Positions 1-10,563 of a DNA stretch of 64,000 nucleotides are shown piece after piece. The notes beneath the pieces are model-generated. The model searched no databases. It saw only the letters and a list, made by a program, of their open reading frames with translations, and was not told the DNA's origin. The DNA is taken from assembly GCA_900637705.1 (NCBI GenBank), contig LR134390.1, forward strand, positions 1,488,001 to 1,552,000, written 5' to 3'. The position numbers and the translations under genes were made by a program. Within the stretch, counting starts at the first letter, position 1. Each line of letters starts with the position of its first letter. Origin of the DNA: Fusobacterium varium. Its GTDB lineage: Bacteria > Fusobacteriota > Fusobacteriia > Fusobacteriales > Fusobacteriaceae.

Positions 1-522
1 GCTTTTCTTTTTAAAATCTCCATTAAGAAATTTTATTCCGTATTCTTTTTCAAGTTCCTCACCAATTTCATTTATCCACTGTGCGTTTTTCATTGGACTT
101 ATACTCAATACTGTTGTAAAGTATTCATATCCATCTTCTTTAGCTTTTTTTGCAGTTTCTTCAAGACGGATTCTATAACATTGATGGCATCTTTTCCCAC
201 CTTCTTTTTCATTTTCCAGCCCTTTTATACTTTGAAAGAAGTCAATTTCAGAATTATATCTTCCTTCAATTACATTTATTTGATATCCTCTTTTCTTATG
301 ATATTCTTTTTGTTCTTCTAGCCTTTTCATATATTCTTCTTGAAAAGTTATATTAGGATTAAAAAAATATACTGTTATTTCAAAATACTCCTGTAAAAAT
401 TCTAAAATTGCAGAACTACATGGTGCACAGCAGGAATGAAGAAGAAGCTTTGGTTTAATTTTATTTTTTTCTATTTCTTCCAACTGTTTTTCCATTACCA
501 AATCATAGTTAATTTTCATCAT
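1..522 (-). CDS. queH: Epoxyqueuosine reductase QueH (3' end beyond window)
   Basis: Catalyses the last step of queuosine biosynthesis, reducing epoxyqueuosine to queuosine in tRNA (the non-orthologous QueG replacement, DUF208). The reading frame shows the family's metal-binding cysteines: HSCCAPCSS about 30 residues in and CHQCYRIRLEE further on, which in known QueH ligate an iron-sulfur cluster and a second metal. The start is ATG at 522 (a second in-frame ATG follows directly), preceded by GGAGG at a 5-base spacing. The frame is open to base 1, so the C-terminus lies outside the window. It is followed by about 80 bases of intergenic DNA from the GNAT gene. Confidence 0.9.
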   Translation of the reverse strand, partial: MMKINYDLVMEKQLEEIEKNKIKPKLLLHSCCAPCSSAILEFLQEYFEITVYFFNPNITFQEEYMKRLEEQKEYHKKRGYQINVIEGRYNSEIDFFQSIKGLENEKEGGKRCHQCYRIRLEETAKKAKEDGYEYFTTVLSISPMKNAQWINEIGEELEKEYGIKFLNGDFKKKS

Positions 523-600
523 TTTAACCTCCAACATTGATTATATCATAGGTTTAATTTTTATCAAAATAAGTTTCTCAACATAAAAATGGAAGAGAGT

Positions 601-1029
601 TCATCTCCTCCACTCCATTAAATGTTCCTTTTCTCTTGTTTTTTTATCAATTTCAGTATTTAATATTTTAAACCCTGATTTGAGATAAAATTTCATTGCT
701 CTTTCATTTTTATCATATACTGTAAGCTGTAATTTATCATTCCTTTCTTTTAAAAAGTCTAAAATTACACTTCCAATTCCCTCTCTCTGACTATCTACTC
801 TTATAAATAATCCACCTATAAATATATTTTCTATCAAACTTACAAAACCTTTTATTTCTCCATCTTCTTCATACACATAAGTATCTGAATTAGGCAGATA
901 ATTGTTTTTCACATTATCATAATTTTCCAACCAATAGCTATCAGGAATAAAATTTTGAGCTTCAATTGTTGAATCCTTCCATAATTCCATAACTATATCA
1001 ATATCATCATTTTTTAGATTTCTAATCAT
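601..1029 (-). CDS. GNAT-family N-acetyltransferase
   Basis: A 142-residue protein with the single GNAT fold. The acetyl-CoA pyrophosphate-binding loop is visible as QREGIGS near residue 80, and the C-terminal KNERAMKFYLKSGFK block is typical of motif B. The substrate cannot be told from sequence; small acetyltransferases of this kind modify amino groups on antibiotics, polyamines or peptides. Its ATG overlaps the end of the upstream small gene by 8 bases, so the two are probably translationally coupled. Confidence 0.85.
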   Translation of the reverse strand: MIRNLKNDDIDIVMELWKDSTIEAQNFIPDSYWLENYDNVKNNYLPNSDTYVYEEDGEIKGFVSLIENIFIGGLFIRVDSQREGIGSVILDFLKERNDKLQLTVYDKNERAMKFYLKSGFKILNTEIDKKTREKEHLMEWRR

Positions 1030-1189
1030 TTTTCTTCCTTTTTAATTTTTTTAATTCTTCCATTTGGACAGTTAATCTCTTATATTTTTTGAGCAGAGCA
1101 TTTCTTTCTGGTTCATAATCACATTCATGTAATTCCTCTTTCAGTTCATCAATCATCTTTTCCAGCTTTTCAATTTCTCCATTACTCAT
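1022..1189 (-). CDS. Small charged coiled-coil protein, unknown function
   Basis: About 55 residues, almost entirely Lys/Glu/Leu with heptad-like spacing, so a short coiled coil is likely. I start it at the ATG at 1189, which has GGGAG about 11 bases upstream; an in-frame GTG at 1207 lacks a ribosome site. It overlaps the following GNAT gene by 8 bases, which argues that it is a real coupled gene. No family recognised. Confidence 0.55.
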   Translation of the reverse strand: MSNGEIEKLEKMIDELKEELHECDYEPERNALLKKYKRLTVQMEELKKLKRKKND

Positions 1190-1276
1190 TTTTTCATCAT
1201 CTCCCACAAGATTATTTATCCTAATATCTTATATACCTTTTGAAAGACAAAAAATCAATAGCTTTTTTCTTTAAAT

Positions 1277-1621
1277 TTATTTTAATTTTTCTGTCCAATT
1301 TTTCCAAACTTCTGGTTGATACCCCAATGTTATTTCATTTTTAAATCTTCCAATAGGACTTTTAAATAAAACTGGGTTTTCCAACAAAGTTTCTTCTAAA
1401 TTAAATACCATATACTGAAGATTTCTTTTTTTATAATCCATTCCTTCTGTATCAATCAACTCTTCAAGAGGGTACTTGCTGCATATACTTTTTAATTCTC
1501 CCTTAGATGGAGCTTTTTCTTTTAAGTCAATAAATTGGATTTTTATCCCTCTTTCTTTAAAGAATCTTTCAGCCTTCTTTGAACCATTACAATTCTTTTT
1601 TCCAAAAATCTGTATTATTAT
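1277..1621 (-). CDS. ArsC/Spx-family thioredoxin-fold protein with apparent ATA start
   Basis: A 114-115 residue protein of the arsenate reductase/Spx type: N-terminal strand IIQIFGKKNC, a CNGSKKAERFF segment where ArsC relatives have C-x-x-C/S, and a C-terminal PxxFKSPIGRFKNEITLGY block typical of ArsC-like proteins. Arsenate reduction itself is not assured. AGGAGG at 1635-1630 lies 8 bases upstream of an ATA codon at 1621, with no ATG, GTG or TTG nearby; the next possible start, TTG at 1459, would remove the fold's catalytic half. It starts just after the sbcC stop codon and is probably the last gene of the repair operon. Confidence 0.7.
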   Translation of the reverse strand: MIIQIFGKKNCNGSKKAERFFKERGIKIQFIDLKEKAPSKGELKSICSKYPLEELIDTEGMDYKKRNLQYMVFNLEETLLENPVLFKSPIGRFKNEITLGYQPEVWKNWTEKLK

Positions 1622-1633
1622 TTTAATCTCCTC

Positions 1634-4424
1634 CTATAGTTCTATTACCTTCTGTGCCATTTCTCTAAAAGTATCATCATGAGTCACTATTATACTTTGT
1701 TCCAGATTTTTCAATATCTCTCCAATTGAGTCAGCTAAACTTCTTCTTCTTTCTGTATCAAGATTATTAGTAGGTTCATCAAATATTGAAAATTTACTTT
1801 CTGTAAACAGTTCACTCATTGCTCCTCTTATAGAAATTGCTACTGCAACCTGTTCTCCCCCTGAAAGCTGCTCAAATTTCAATTCTCCCCTGTCCCCATC
1901 TAAAAACACAACATATTTATTTTTATCTTCATTAGACCAGACTATCTTTTCTCCTCTTCCAGTTATTTTTCTAAAATTCTCAGTTGCGAGTATTTCTATC
2001 TCTTTGAGCATATTTTTTGAAACTTCCTTACCCATAGATTTTATTTTTTCTCTGAATATCTTGGTAAGTTCCAATTTCATATTTAATTTTTCCAAATATT
2101 TTCTTTTATTTTTCAGCAGGTCCTCATATTTTTTTACCTCATCTAATTTTTTCTTCAAGGTTTCTACTTCACTATTTACTGCTCCTAATTTTTCTCTTAT
2201 CTCTTCAATATCTGATGTAATTTCCTCATCTTTTTTCTGAATTTTCTCTAGCTCTATACTTTCTATATCTTTTCTTTTTAGCTCTAATAAAGTACTCTTT
2301 TCTTTAAATTTCATTTGATTATTTTCAATAATTATTTTTATATTTTCAAGATTTTTTTCTAATTCATTTTTTTCCATAGCTTTTTTATAATTTTCAAGAT
2401 AAAGATTACTGCTTCTTTCTAAGCTATTGGTCTTTTTTTCCAACTTATCAATATTCGTATTAATAGTTATCAATTCATTAGAGAAAATTTTATTTTCATT
2501 AAGAAAATTTCTTTTTTCTTCTAAAATTTTTATATTTTCTTTAATTACTATTTTTTTTCTTCTATATTTTTTAATTCTATATTTATATTTTTATTAAGAT
2601 TTTCTATTTCTTTTTCAAGTCCACCTTTTATCTCTTCAGACTTTAATAAATCCAAGCTGTCAATCTTTGTTTTAAGTGTTATTTTTATTTCAGAAAGCTT
2701 TTCTTTACTTTCAATATTATTTTCTAATTTAAAATTTTTTAATTTCAATTTTTCATTTTCTATTTTGGATTTTCCTGTTTCCAGTTTTAATTTTTCCTGA
2801 ATAAATTCAACTTCCTTTTCATCAATTTCTTTTGATAAAGTATCTAGTCTTATTATTTTTCCATTATCTCATTTTTATTTATAAGTTTATTATTTATTTC
2901 TTTTACAGTATTTTTTTCTCTTCTATCTCTTTTATATACTTCTCTCTTTTATCTTTAAAATATTCATCTATATTTTTTCCATCAAGATTTTTACATTGTT
3001 CTTTTAAATATGGACAATATGAAGTTTTTAACATTTCAAAAGCTTCTTCGTTTTCTTTCAATAGTAAATCTTTTTTTAATATCTCATCTTCCAATAGCTT
3101 TTTATTTTTTCATGCTCCTCTAATTCAGAAAGTTGGTTTTCAAGATTTTCACTCATTAAATATTTTCTTTTTCTTTCTCTTTATTTATATCTTCCAACTT
3201 TTCCTCTAGTTTTATCTCAAAGTTTTTTATATTATTTTCTCCAACTTCAAGCTTTTTTTCAAATTCCTCCAATTTTATTAAAAGAGGGGTTATTTTGCTT
3301 AATTCAGATTTATATTCAACAGATTTCCCCTTTTTATCTATTATTTCTTTTTCTATTTCAAACAATTTATTTTTTCTTTCTAAAAGCAGTGATTCATTAT
3401 TTTCTTTTTTATTTTCAAAAACTTTTATTTCTCCATCAATTTCTGAATTTAATTTTTCCAATGAATTTATTTCTTTTTCATATAAAAGACACTCTTCTTT
3501 TATCTTTTCTAACTCTTTTTTTCTGATTTTCAATATATTTATTTCCTGAGAATATTTCTGATACTCTTCATACTTCTCTCTGTTCTCTTTTACTATTTTT
3601 TCTGAAATTTCACTTTCTTTTATAGAATTGGCTACTTTAGTAAATTCTTCATTTTTATTTTTTATACTTTCAGACAAAGCATTTATTTCACCAGTAAGTT
3701 TTTCTATCTCTATATTTAAAGCATTGTATGAATTCAAAAACTCTTTTACTTTACTTTTCTCTTCATTCAGCAAAGCCAAACTTGAATTATATTCTTTTGC
3801 TCTTCCTTTTTCAAATTCCAATTTTTCTTTTATATCAGCAGGATCTTCCATTATTTCAGCTATATTTTCCATACTGCTTCTTTCTATCTCAATATCTTTT
3901 TCATATCTGTTTACTGCATCTCTTGAATATCCTTCATATATTTTTTATAAATATCAGTGTTGAATACTTTATTAAATATTTTTCTCTTTCATTATCTTTT
4001 TCTTTAAAGGAAGATATAAATTCATTCTGCTTAGCTACAATTACATTATCATATATTCCTTTCAAGTCACCTTTAATACCACATAGTTCTCTTATTCTAT
4101 CTTCTTTTCCTATTAGTTGAAAATCTGGATTATCTTTTTGTATATACTTGTTGATCCAGGTATTTTTCTGGTAACTATATAATCTTCACCATCTATTCCA
4201 GTAAATTCTATCTCTATTTTTGCACTTTTTTTTCCATATTTTATTGCTTCTCTTTGATTTCCTCCTCTTAATTCAGAATCAAAAAGGGCGTATCCTATTG
4301 CTTCAAGAATCGATGATTTTCCTTTCCCGTTTTCTCCAAGAAGAAGATTTATTCCACTATCAAATTCTACATCTAGTTTGTCATGAATACGATAATTTTC
4401 TAAATGTATTCTATTTATTTTCAT
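1634..4424 (-). pseudogene. sbcC: SbcC exonuclease subunit, split by about eight single-base frameshifts
   Basis: SMC/Rad50-like ATPase partner of SbcD that opens DNA hairpins and processes double-strand ends. The N-terminus carries Walker A GENGKGKSS, the middle is long coiled coil with a zinc-hook-like CPYLKEQC, and the C-terminus has the LSGGEQVAVAIS signature and Walker B FSIFDEPTNNLD. The frame breaks near 4135, 4010, 3945, 3175, 3110, 2912, 2865 and 2550. Each break is cured by adding one A/T to a short A/T run; the total then becomes exactly 933 codons, normal for the family. Its ATG overlaps the sbcD end by 14 bases. I think these are assembly errors, but real decay cannot be excluded. 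Confidence 0.85.
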
Positions 4425-5591
4425 CTCCTATCTCCTCCTCAAGCATAGCATCAAAAAGTTCAAAAAAATCCTTTTCTCTATCATTTTCCTCTTGATATTC
4501 TTTAAATTTTTGAAGATAAGATGTTATTTTTTCAGCATCAGAAAACTCTTCCCAGCAGTTTATAATTTCTCTTTCCACATCTCTTACAGAATAATATCCC
4601 TCTTCTCCTAAATTTCTATCAAAAATAGAGTTAGGATATCTCAATTTTATATAACCTTTTAAAGCTCCATTACTTTCTAATATTTTTTCAAGTTCATTTA
4701 CATTTACATATCCACTATCTTTTAATTTTACATTTACAATAACCAGTTCTTCTCCAGTTAATTCTAAATTTTTTGAAAATTCTTCAAATTCAAGTGTAAT
4801 ATCTTTTTCATAAGTAAATTCCTTCTCTATTCTTTTTCTTGGAGAAAGTTCAGAAAATTCATATTCTAAAGTATCTGTATCAAAAATTATGACTCCCTTA
4901 GAGTTATTTTTTTCATTTAAAACATTCCAGAATTCAGTTGAACCAGGTATAAAAAAATATGGTTTATCTTTTGGATAACTTACAAATGAGTGAAGATGTC
5001 CTCCTGCCATATATATGACCTTATCTTTAAATTTTTTTATTATATCAGTATTCACCAACCCTGGAAGAAATTCTGATCCCCCCAATGCTGTATGTACCAT
5101 CACTATATTTTTTTCATTTTCATTTAAATTTTCACTCAATTTTTCTAAAACTTCATCAACAGCAAACCCTGGATATCCTACTCCATAAAAATTAACATCT
5201 TCTATTGTTATTTTTTCAAATTCATATCCATCATTTGAAGCCTTATATTTTCCTCGTCTTACATAGCCTTTTCTTTCCAGATATCCAAGCCATGAGTTTA
5301 TCTCATCATATCCAGATATATTATCATGATTTCCTTCAATAAGGAGAGCTTGAATATTATTATTTTTTAATTTTAAAAATACTTTTTCACACCTGTCTAA
5401 AGTATCTGGTGAAAGTTCCTTTTTATCAAATAAATCTCCAGTTATTAGAAAAATATCTACTTTTTTTTCTATTCCTCTATCTGCTGCCTGTTCAAAAGCA
5501 TAAAAAAATCCAAATATCTCTTTTGAGAAAATTCTTTTGTTCCAAAAGGTTTTTTCCCTAGATGTATATCTGAGCAATGAAGTATTTTCAT
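4411..5591 (-). CDS. sbcD: SbcD exonuclease subunit (one frameshift in this assembly)
   Basis: Mre11-like metallophosphoesterase nuclease that works with SbcC. All motifs are visible: HCSDIHLG (N-terminus), ITGDLFD, IEGNHD, MVHTAL and GGHLHS, which together bind the two catalytic metals. The true start is the ATG at 5591 (MKILHCSDIHLG), preceded by AGGAG and two bases after the helicase stop. A T run near 5500 is one base short (7 where 8 are needed), which throws the first 30 residues out of frame; with the extra base the gene is exactly 394 codons. Middle gene of the helicase-sbcD-sbcC operon. Confidence 0.88.
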
Positions 5592-5593
5592 TT

Positions 5594-8428
5594 TTATTCT
5601 CCTCTGCAATAATCTTTAAATTCACATTCTCTGCATTTTTCTTCTGAATATTCTCTTCTGTTGAATTCCTTATTCAATATTCTCTTTACAGTATCCTCAA
5701 AATCAGAAATAGTTTTCTCTATCTTATTTTTTTCTAACTTTATCTCTACCATAGGTTCATTTTTATTTCCAGTATAATATAAATAAGCTCTTAAATTTTC
5801 TAGATTATATTTTTCTCTCAGCATATATGAGTATATTTCTATCTGTCTTTCATAAGAAGCATATCTGCTGTCATCATATCCAGAAAATCTTCCAGTTTTA
5901 AAATCTAACAGTTCTATATAATCATCTTGTTTTCTCAGAAGGTCAATTGTTCCTTCTAGAATATAGTTATCTTCTACACTGTATTCTTTTTCTTCAGAAC
6001 TTATTAGATTATTCCAATTATTTTTTACACTATCTACATATCTTTTAATCTGTTCAAAAGCTCTTTCTCTTATATTTTCTCCAAGAAATACTCTGACATT
6101 CTTTTTTAATATATTATAGTTTTTTCAACAAGCTCTTTTAATTCCTCGTCAGAATAAATTTTTTCAGTATTATTTTTTACTTCTTTATGAATACTCTCAA
6201 TTGTTTTATGTACAAGTATTCCAAAAGATGTTTTATTGTTTTTTAAAGGTTTAAATTCAAATTCTTTGTAAAATCTATATCTTAGAGGACAATCTTCATA
6301 TATTAATATATGTCCTGTGTAAGATAGAAACTCTTTAGTTTCTGTTTCTTTCAATTTAGATATCTGTAACTTTTCAAAATGAAAAATTTCATCATTCCAA
6401 TAAGGTATAGTTTCATAAACAGGTTTAAAAATCTTTGATGGCAGTTCTTTTCCACCAGCTCTGTTTTCTATACTTGTCAATACAAGAAGATTTTGTGCTC
6501 TGGAAAAAGCTGTATAGAAAACTCTCCAGAAATCAAAAATATTTTTCCTATCTCTAGGTTCAAAATCATTTCCCAGAGTTATGATATCCTCCAGTCTGTC
6601 CTCTTCTGTCAACTCTCTGTTATCTGGTTCAGATTCCAATGATCCTACTATAACCACTGGGAACTCCAGCCCTTTTGCCTGATGAATTGTCATAAATGAC
6701 ACTGCTCCTAGCAGAGTTTCTTTATTTTCATATTCATCTATTCCTTTTTCAAAAAGAAGCCTGATATGTGTTACAAAAAAATATCTTACTACTTTTTCTA
6801 TATTTTCTTTGGTTATATATTCTATTCTGCTTATATTTTCAAATTTATCAAATATTTGTGAAAGAATTCCCAAATTGTAAATTTCTCTTCCCTCTTTAGC
6901 ACCATTTTTACTTAAGTCTATAAGTTCTTTAAATGTGTTGAATGCAAAAAGAGAATAAAAAATCCTGCTTATATTTTCTCCTTTTTCCTCTCCTAAATCT
7001 ATATTTTTTCTCTGTTCTTTAATATCCATTCATATAATTCCTTATCCTTTGCCAGATATTTTTTAATACAGCAATACAATCATTATAATATGCAGCTGTT
7101 TTTCTTATATAGACATCATCTAAGACTAATGGTTTAGTCTGTGGAAACAGTACAAGCAATGCTCCCAGCACAAGTTTTACTTCTTTTCTATAGAAAAAAT
7201 TCTTAGAACGGGGAGAATAAGTAGGAATACCTCTTTCTTCCAAATAATCTATCAATTCTTTTACTCTTGAAAATCTCACTGATTTGAATAAAAATGCTAC
7301 CTGACTGTAATCTTCTATTTTTCCCATTGCCTTTAAATTTTTGATAAACTTATATATATTTTCTTTCCATTGATTTTCAGAATTTCCTCCTATTCTGATA
7401 ACTCCTGGATTATCTACAAACTCTTTATCTGCTGGTGGCTGTATATCTTTTTGATATCTAAAATTCTTCCAGTTTATAAGATTTATCCATCTATTACAGA
7501 AAGTTATTATATCTTTATGAGAACGATAATTTATATCTAAAGTTATTATTCTACATTCATTTTCATCAAATTTATTTGGAAACTCCAATATATTCTTTAC
7601 TGATGCACCTCTAAATCTATATATTCCCTGATCATCATCTCCAACAACACATATATTTTTTCTGTTCCCTCCCAATTCAAAAATTATTTTTTCTTGAATT
7701 GAATTTGTATCTTGATATTCATCAATCATTATATATTGAATTTTTTCTCTTATCTCTTCCAGCACTGTATCATTATTTAAAAGCATTTTATATATTTCTC
7801 TTTGTATTGAAGCAAAGTCTATTACATTGTCCTCTATCAATAATTTTTGATATAATTCATGAGCTTTCTTTAAAAATTCTATTTTTTTGTCCTGCTCCTC
7901 TTTCACATAATCTAAGCTTCTTCCCTCTTCATTTATTCTATTTACCCATTTTTGAATTTTTCCTGCTTTTCCCCAGTTATTAGCAGCTGGAATTTCTTTA
8001 AAAAACTCATTATACCCTTCTATTTCTTTAAATTCCTTTATTTTGGAAAAAATAAAAAAATGCTGCTCAAGTTCATCTAACACTTGATACCCCTCACTAA
8101 AATCTGAATATTCTATATACTCATCTATTAAACGAAGACATATAGAGTGCAAGGTTCCCATGTATATATCATTTATATTTATTTTTGAATCGCAATCTTT
8201 TATTCTTTCAGATATCCTTCCAATTAATTCTTTTGAAGCTCTATCTGTAAAAGTTGACACCATTATTTTTTCTGGAGAGATTTTTTTCTCTATAAGCATA
8301 TGGACTACTCTTTCCACTAGTGTTCTTGTTTTTCCAGAACCAGGTCCTGCTATTACTAAAAGTGGTCCCTCTATATGTGTTGCTGCTTCCTTCTGTTCTT
8401 TATTTAAATTTATTTCTTTATGCTCCAT
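5594..8428 (-). pseudogene. UvrD/Rep-type helicase fused to PD-(D/E)XK nuclease with Fe-S cysteines, three frameshifts
   Basis: A superfamily 1A DNA helicase with a C-terminal nuclease, likely used in end processing or recombination. Helicase motifs: Walker A AGPGSGKT (residue ~30), DEYQDTN, GDDDQGIYRFRGA, MTIHQAKGLEFPVV and YTAFSRAQ. The C-terminal part shows YEDCPLRYRFY, the nuclease motif LLDFKTGR and CRECEFKDYC, i.e. four cysteines in the arrangement used for a 4Fe-4S cluster in AddB/Cas4-type nucleases. Frame breaks near 7067, 7012 and 6117 are each repaired by one extra A, giving 946 codons. It is first in the operon with sbcDC. The partner subunit of an AddAB pair is absent, so I do not call it addA. 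Confidence 0.8.
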
Positions 8429-8521
8429 ATACTCAACTCCATTTTTCTCTACCTCTATTTATACATAAATTATATCATATAATTTTCAAGTAAAAAATTT
8501 TATTTTGTTTTGTCAAAAGTA

Positions 8522-8550
8522 TTGACCTAATCTTAAAAAAGGACTACAAT
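8522..8550 (+). promoter_or_regulatory. Sigma-70 type promoter
   Basis: TTGACC, 17-base spacer, TACAAT. It sits 36 bases before the start of the 63-residue gene at 8586 and diverges from the repair operon. Confidence 0.7.
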
Positions 8551-8585
8551 ATATCTACTGGAGAGATACAGGGAGATGATCTTAA

Positions 8586-8777
8586 ATGAAAGAACATAAA
8601 TATGTAAATTTTTCTCAGGAGTATGATGTCAATTATATTGTCAATAGATATCCTAAGAAAGTACATGAAACAGTTAAAGAATATCTTCAAACGTTAAAAG
8701 CTCAAAAGAATCTTACTCATGAAGATGTTTTTAGTCTGATAGAAAAAAATTTAAAATTAAAAAAAATAGCTAAATAA
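8586..8777 (+). CDS. Small hypothetical protein (63 aa)
   Basis: Not recognised. Basic, mostly helical-looking protein (residues VNYIVNRYPKKVHETVKEYL then KNLTHEDVFSLIEKNL). It is monocistronic: a strong promoter lies upstream, a GGGAG ribosome site is present and a terminator follows. That punctuation is good evidence that it is expressed. The C-terminal half could be a small DNA- or protein-binding helix bundle, but I make no functional call. Confidence 0.7.
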   Translation: MKEHKYVNFSQEYDVNYIVNRYPKKVHETVKEYLQTLKAQKNLTHEDVFSLIEKNLKLKKIAK

Positions 8778-8834
8778 TCTATCTTTGATTAATTTTTGAT
8801 ATTTTCATAATTTTTAAATAACATCTCCAGTTAC

Positions 8835-8870
8835 AAAAGAGCAGTCTAAATATTTGGACTACTCTTTTTT
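8835..8870 (+). terminator. Rho-independent terminator
   Basis: Inverted repeat AAAAGAGCAGTC / GACTACTCTTTT with one bulge, followed by T run. Confidence 0.75.
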
Positions 8871-8915
8871 ATAATCAATACTTTTTTATATTTTTTGTCC
8901 ACTATAAATTAACTA

Positions 8916-8944
8916 TTGTCAATTCTGATAAAAAGTTGTAATAT
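8916..8944 (+). promoter_or_regulatory. Promoter of the YoaK-like operon
   Basis: TTGTCA, 17-base spacer, TAATAT, about 40 bases before the ATG at 8984. Confidence 0.5.
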
Positions 8945-8983
8945 TAGAGTATTATAACGAACTTAATATTGGGGTTGATTTAA

Positions 8984-9667
8984 ATGAAAGTATTAAATAA
9001 AATGCTGCTCAATTGGATCTATATGCTTTGCTTTTTAGGTGGATATATTAATGCTATTTGTATTGTAAAATATTCATATACCGTTTCCCATTTTACTGGA
9101 AATATTTCCAAAACAGCTATTAATATTTCTCAAGGAAACTTTAGTGAAGTTTTTAAAGTTTTTACTATTATAGCTGCTTTTGTTATTGGAACTACTATTT
9201 CTGGTTCACTGGTAGATGGTAGAGAGTTTAATCTCAAAAGGCGATATGGTTATGCTTCAATAACTTTAGGGAGTGGTTTATTAATTCTTTACTCATTTCT
9301 CTATGATACTCTTCCTTTTTTTTATTACCTGCCATTTATGATTGGGGTAGAAAATGGCTTATTTATTTCTTATAAAGGAGTAGTTGTAAGAACTTCCCAT
9401 ATTACTGGAAGCCTTACAGATATGGGAGTATACATAGGACATTGCATAAAAGGAAAAACTGAAGATAAGTGGAAAGTATTTTTCTGTTTATTTACTATTT
9501 TATCTTTTATGGCAGGAGGTTTTTTTGGAATAGAAGCCTTTTATGTATTTAAAAAGGAAGCTTTTCTTATTGCAGCTTTTTTATATATAGGTGTGGGATT
9601 GACTTATTTTTCAATTAGACAAAGATATCAAAAAATATTAGGATATTCAGATTTAAAATTATATTGA
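8984..9667 (+). CDS. YoaK family (DUF1275) membrane protein
   Basis: A 227-residue polytopic protein with about six hydrophobic segments. The HFTGNISKTAI motif after the first helix and the ARTSHITGSLTD-like segment (VVRTSHITGSLTDMG) in the second half are the internal repeat signature of the DUF1275/YoaK family. The function of the family is unsettled. A paralog lies at 50994-51659 in this window. The next gene starts 11 bases after its stop, so it is probably the first gene of a three-gene unit with the 64-residue protein and fRMsr. Confidence 0.85.
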   Translation: MKVLNKMLLNWIYMLCFLGGYINAICIVKYSYTVSHFTGNISKTAINISQGNFSEVFKVFTIIAAFVIGTTISGSLVDGREFNLKRRYGYASITLGSGLLILYSFLYDTLPFFYYLPFMIGVENGLFISYKGVVVRTSHITGSLTDMGVYIGHCIKGKTEDKWKVFFCLFTILSFMAGGFFGIEAFYVFKKEAFLIAAFLYIGVGLTYFSIRQRYQKILGYSDLKLY

Positions 9668-9678
9668 AAGGAATTAAA

Positions 9679-9873
9679 ATGGAAAAATACTTAATAACAA
9701 AGAAGGAAAAGGAAAATTATATAGAAAAATTTCCAGCATTAAACTGTGATGAATCTATCGGAATAGATTATGATGGATATATTTCTATTAAATGTAAAAA
9801 ACTTTATGGGACTTGTACTTACAGAATAAGCCAGAAAGAAGAATATAAAAATTGCAGACTTTTAACTAAGTAA
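9679..9873 (+). CDS. Small hypothetical protein (64 aa)
   Basis: Not recognised. It begins at the ATG at 9679 with AAAGGA upstream that overlaps the end of the YoaK-like gene; the longer frame from TTG 9664 is unlikely. Four cysteines (LNCDES, IKCKKLYGTC, KNCRLL) in a compact charged protein hint at metal binding or disulfides, but the spacing matches no family I know. Ten bases separate it from the fRMsr gene. Confidence 0.65.
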   Translation: MEKYLITKKEKENYIEKFPALNCDESIGIDYDGYISIKCKKLYGTCTYRISQKEEYKNCRLLTK

Positions 9874-9883
9874 TGGAGGTATT

Positions 9884-10390
9884 ATGGCTTTTAATGCAGA
9901 ACTTTACAAAGATTTAAACTTTAAAGAAAAGTATTCAGCTTTTTTAAATGAAATTGAAGAATATCTTTCTAAAGAGAGTGATCCAATTGCTAACCTTGCT
10001 AATGCTTCAGCTTTTATTTCAGCCTTTTTTGATGAAATAAATTGGTGTGGTTTCTATCTTCTAAAAAAGAATGAATTAGTTTTAGGTCCATTCTGTGGAA
10101 TGCCTGCTACTACAAGAATTCAAATAGGAAATGGTGTATGTGGCACTTCTGTAGAAAGAAAAGAAAAAATAGTGGTAGAAAATGTATGTGAATTTCCAGG
10201 TCATATCACTTGTGATGTAAGATCAAAATCTGAAGTTGTCATTCCACTTATTAAAGATGAAAAAATATATGGAGTGTTAGACATTGACAGTGCAGTTTAT
10301 TCAAGGTTCTCCTCAGAGGAAGTAGAAATTTTAGAAAAAGCTGTAGCTATTATTAATAAATATACTGATTATGAAAAAATAACTCATTAA
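9884..10390 (+). CDS. Free methionine-(R)-sulfoxide reductase (GAF domain)
   Basis: A single-GAF-domain enzyme of 168 residues that reduces free Met-R-sulfoxide in the cytoplasm. Family landmarks are NWCGFYLL, LGPFCGMPA, GNGVCGTSVE and FPGHITCDVRS followed by SEVVIPL. In characterised enzymes three cysteines take part. Here the second (GVCG) and the catalytic third (ITCD) are present, but the first (normally PAC) is PAT, with a cysteine displaced to FCGM instead; the disulfide relay may differ. Preceded by a GGAGG-type site (TAATGGAGG). Confidence 0.85.
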   Translation: MAFNAELYKDLNFKEKYSAFLNEIEEYLSKESDPIANLANASAFISAFFDEINWCGFYLLKKNELVLGPFCGMPATTRIQIGNGVCGTSVERKEKIVVENVCEFPGHITCDVRSKSEVVIPLIKDEKIYGVLDIDSAVYSRFSSEEVEILEKAVAIINKYTDYEKITH

Positions 10391-10508
10391 AAAAGAATTG
10401 CTGTAAATTTAAAATATTTTAGCTAATTTGAGCTAAGAATAGTTAGGGTAAATATTAAAATTAGTAGAAATCTATAAAATGATTTCTATTTTTTTATAGA
10501 AAAATAAA

Positions 10509-10560
10509 AGAGGCTGTAAAAACTAGTAAAATAAATTACTAATTACTACAGCCTTATTTT
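10509..10560. terminator. Bidirectional terminator with nested hairpin
   Basis: Outer stem AGGCTGTA / TACAGCCT encloses an inner stem AGTAA / TTACT. It lies between the convergent fRMsr and PBP genes. The inner AGTAAAATAAATTACT is repeated in the terminator at 17261-17313. Confidence 0.7.
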
Positions 10561-10563
10561 ATA

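Noticed and set aside
1634-4424. Treating the sbcC pieces as separate small genes
   Set aside because: They lie in order, carry consecutive parts of one SbcC protein, and join with single-base corrections into exactly 933 codons.
5594-8428. Naming the helicase addA
   Set aside because: No addB neighbour is present and the Fe-S cysteines are in the same chain, unlike classical AddA; a neutral name is safer.
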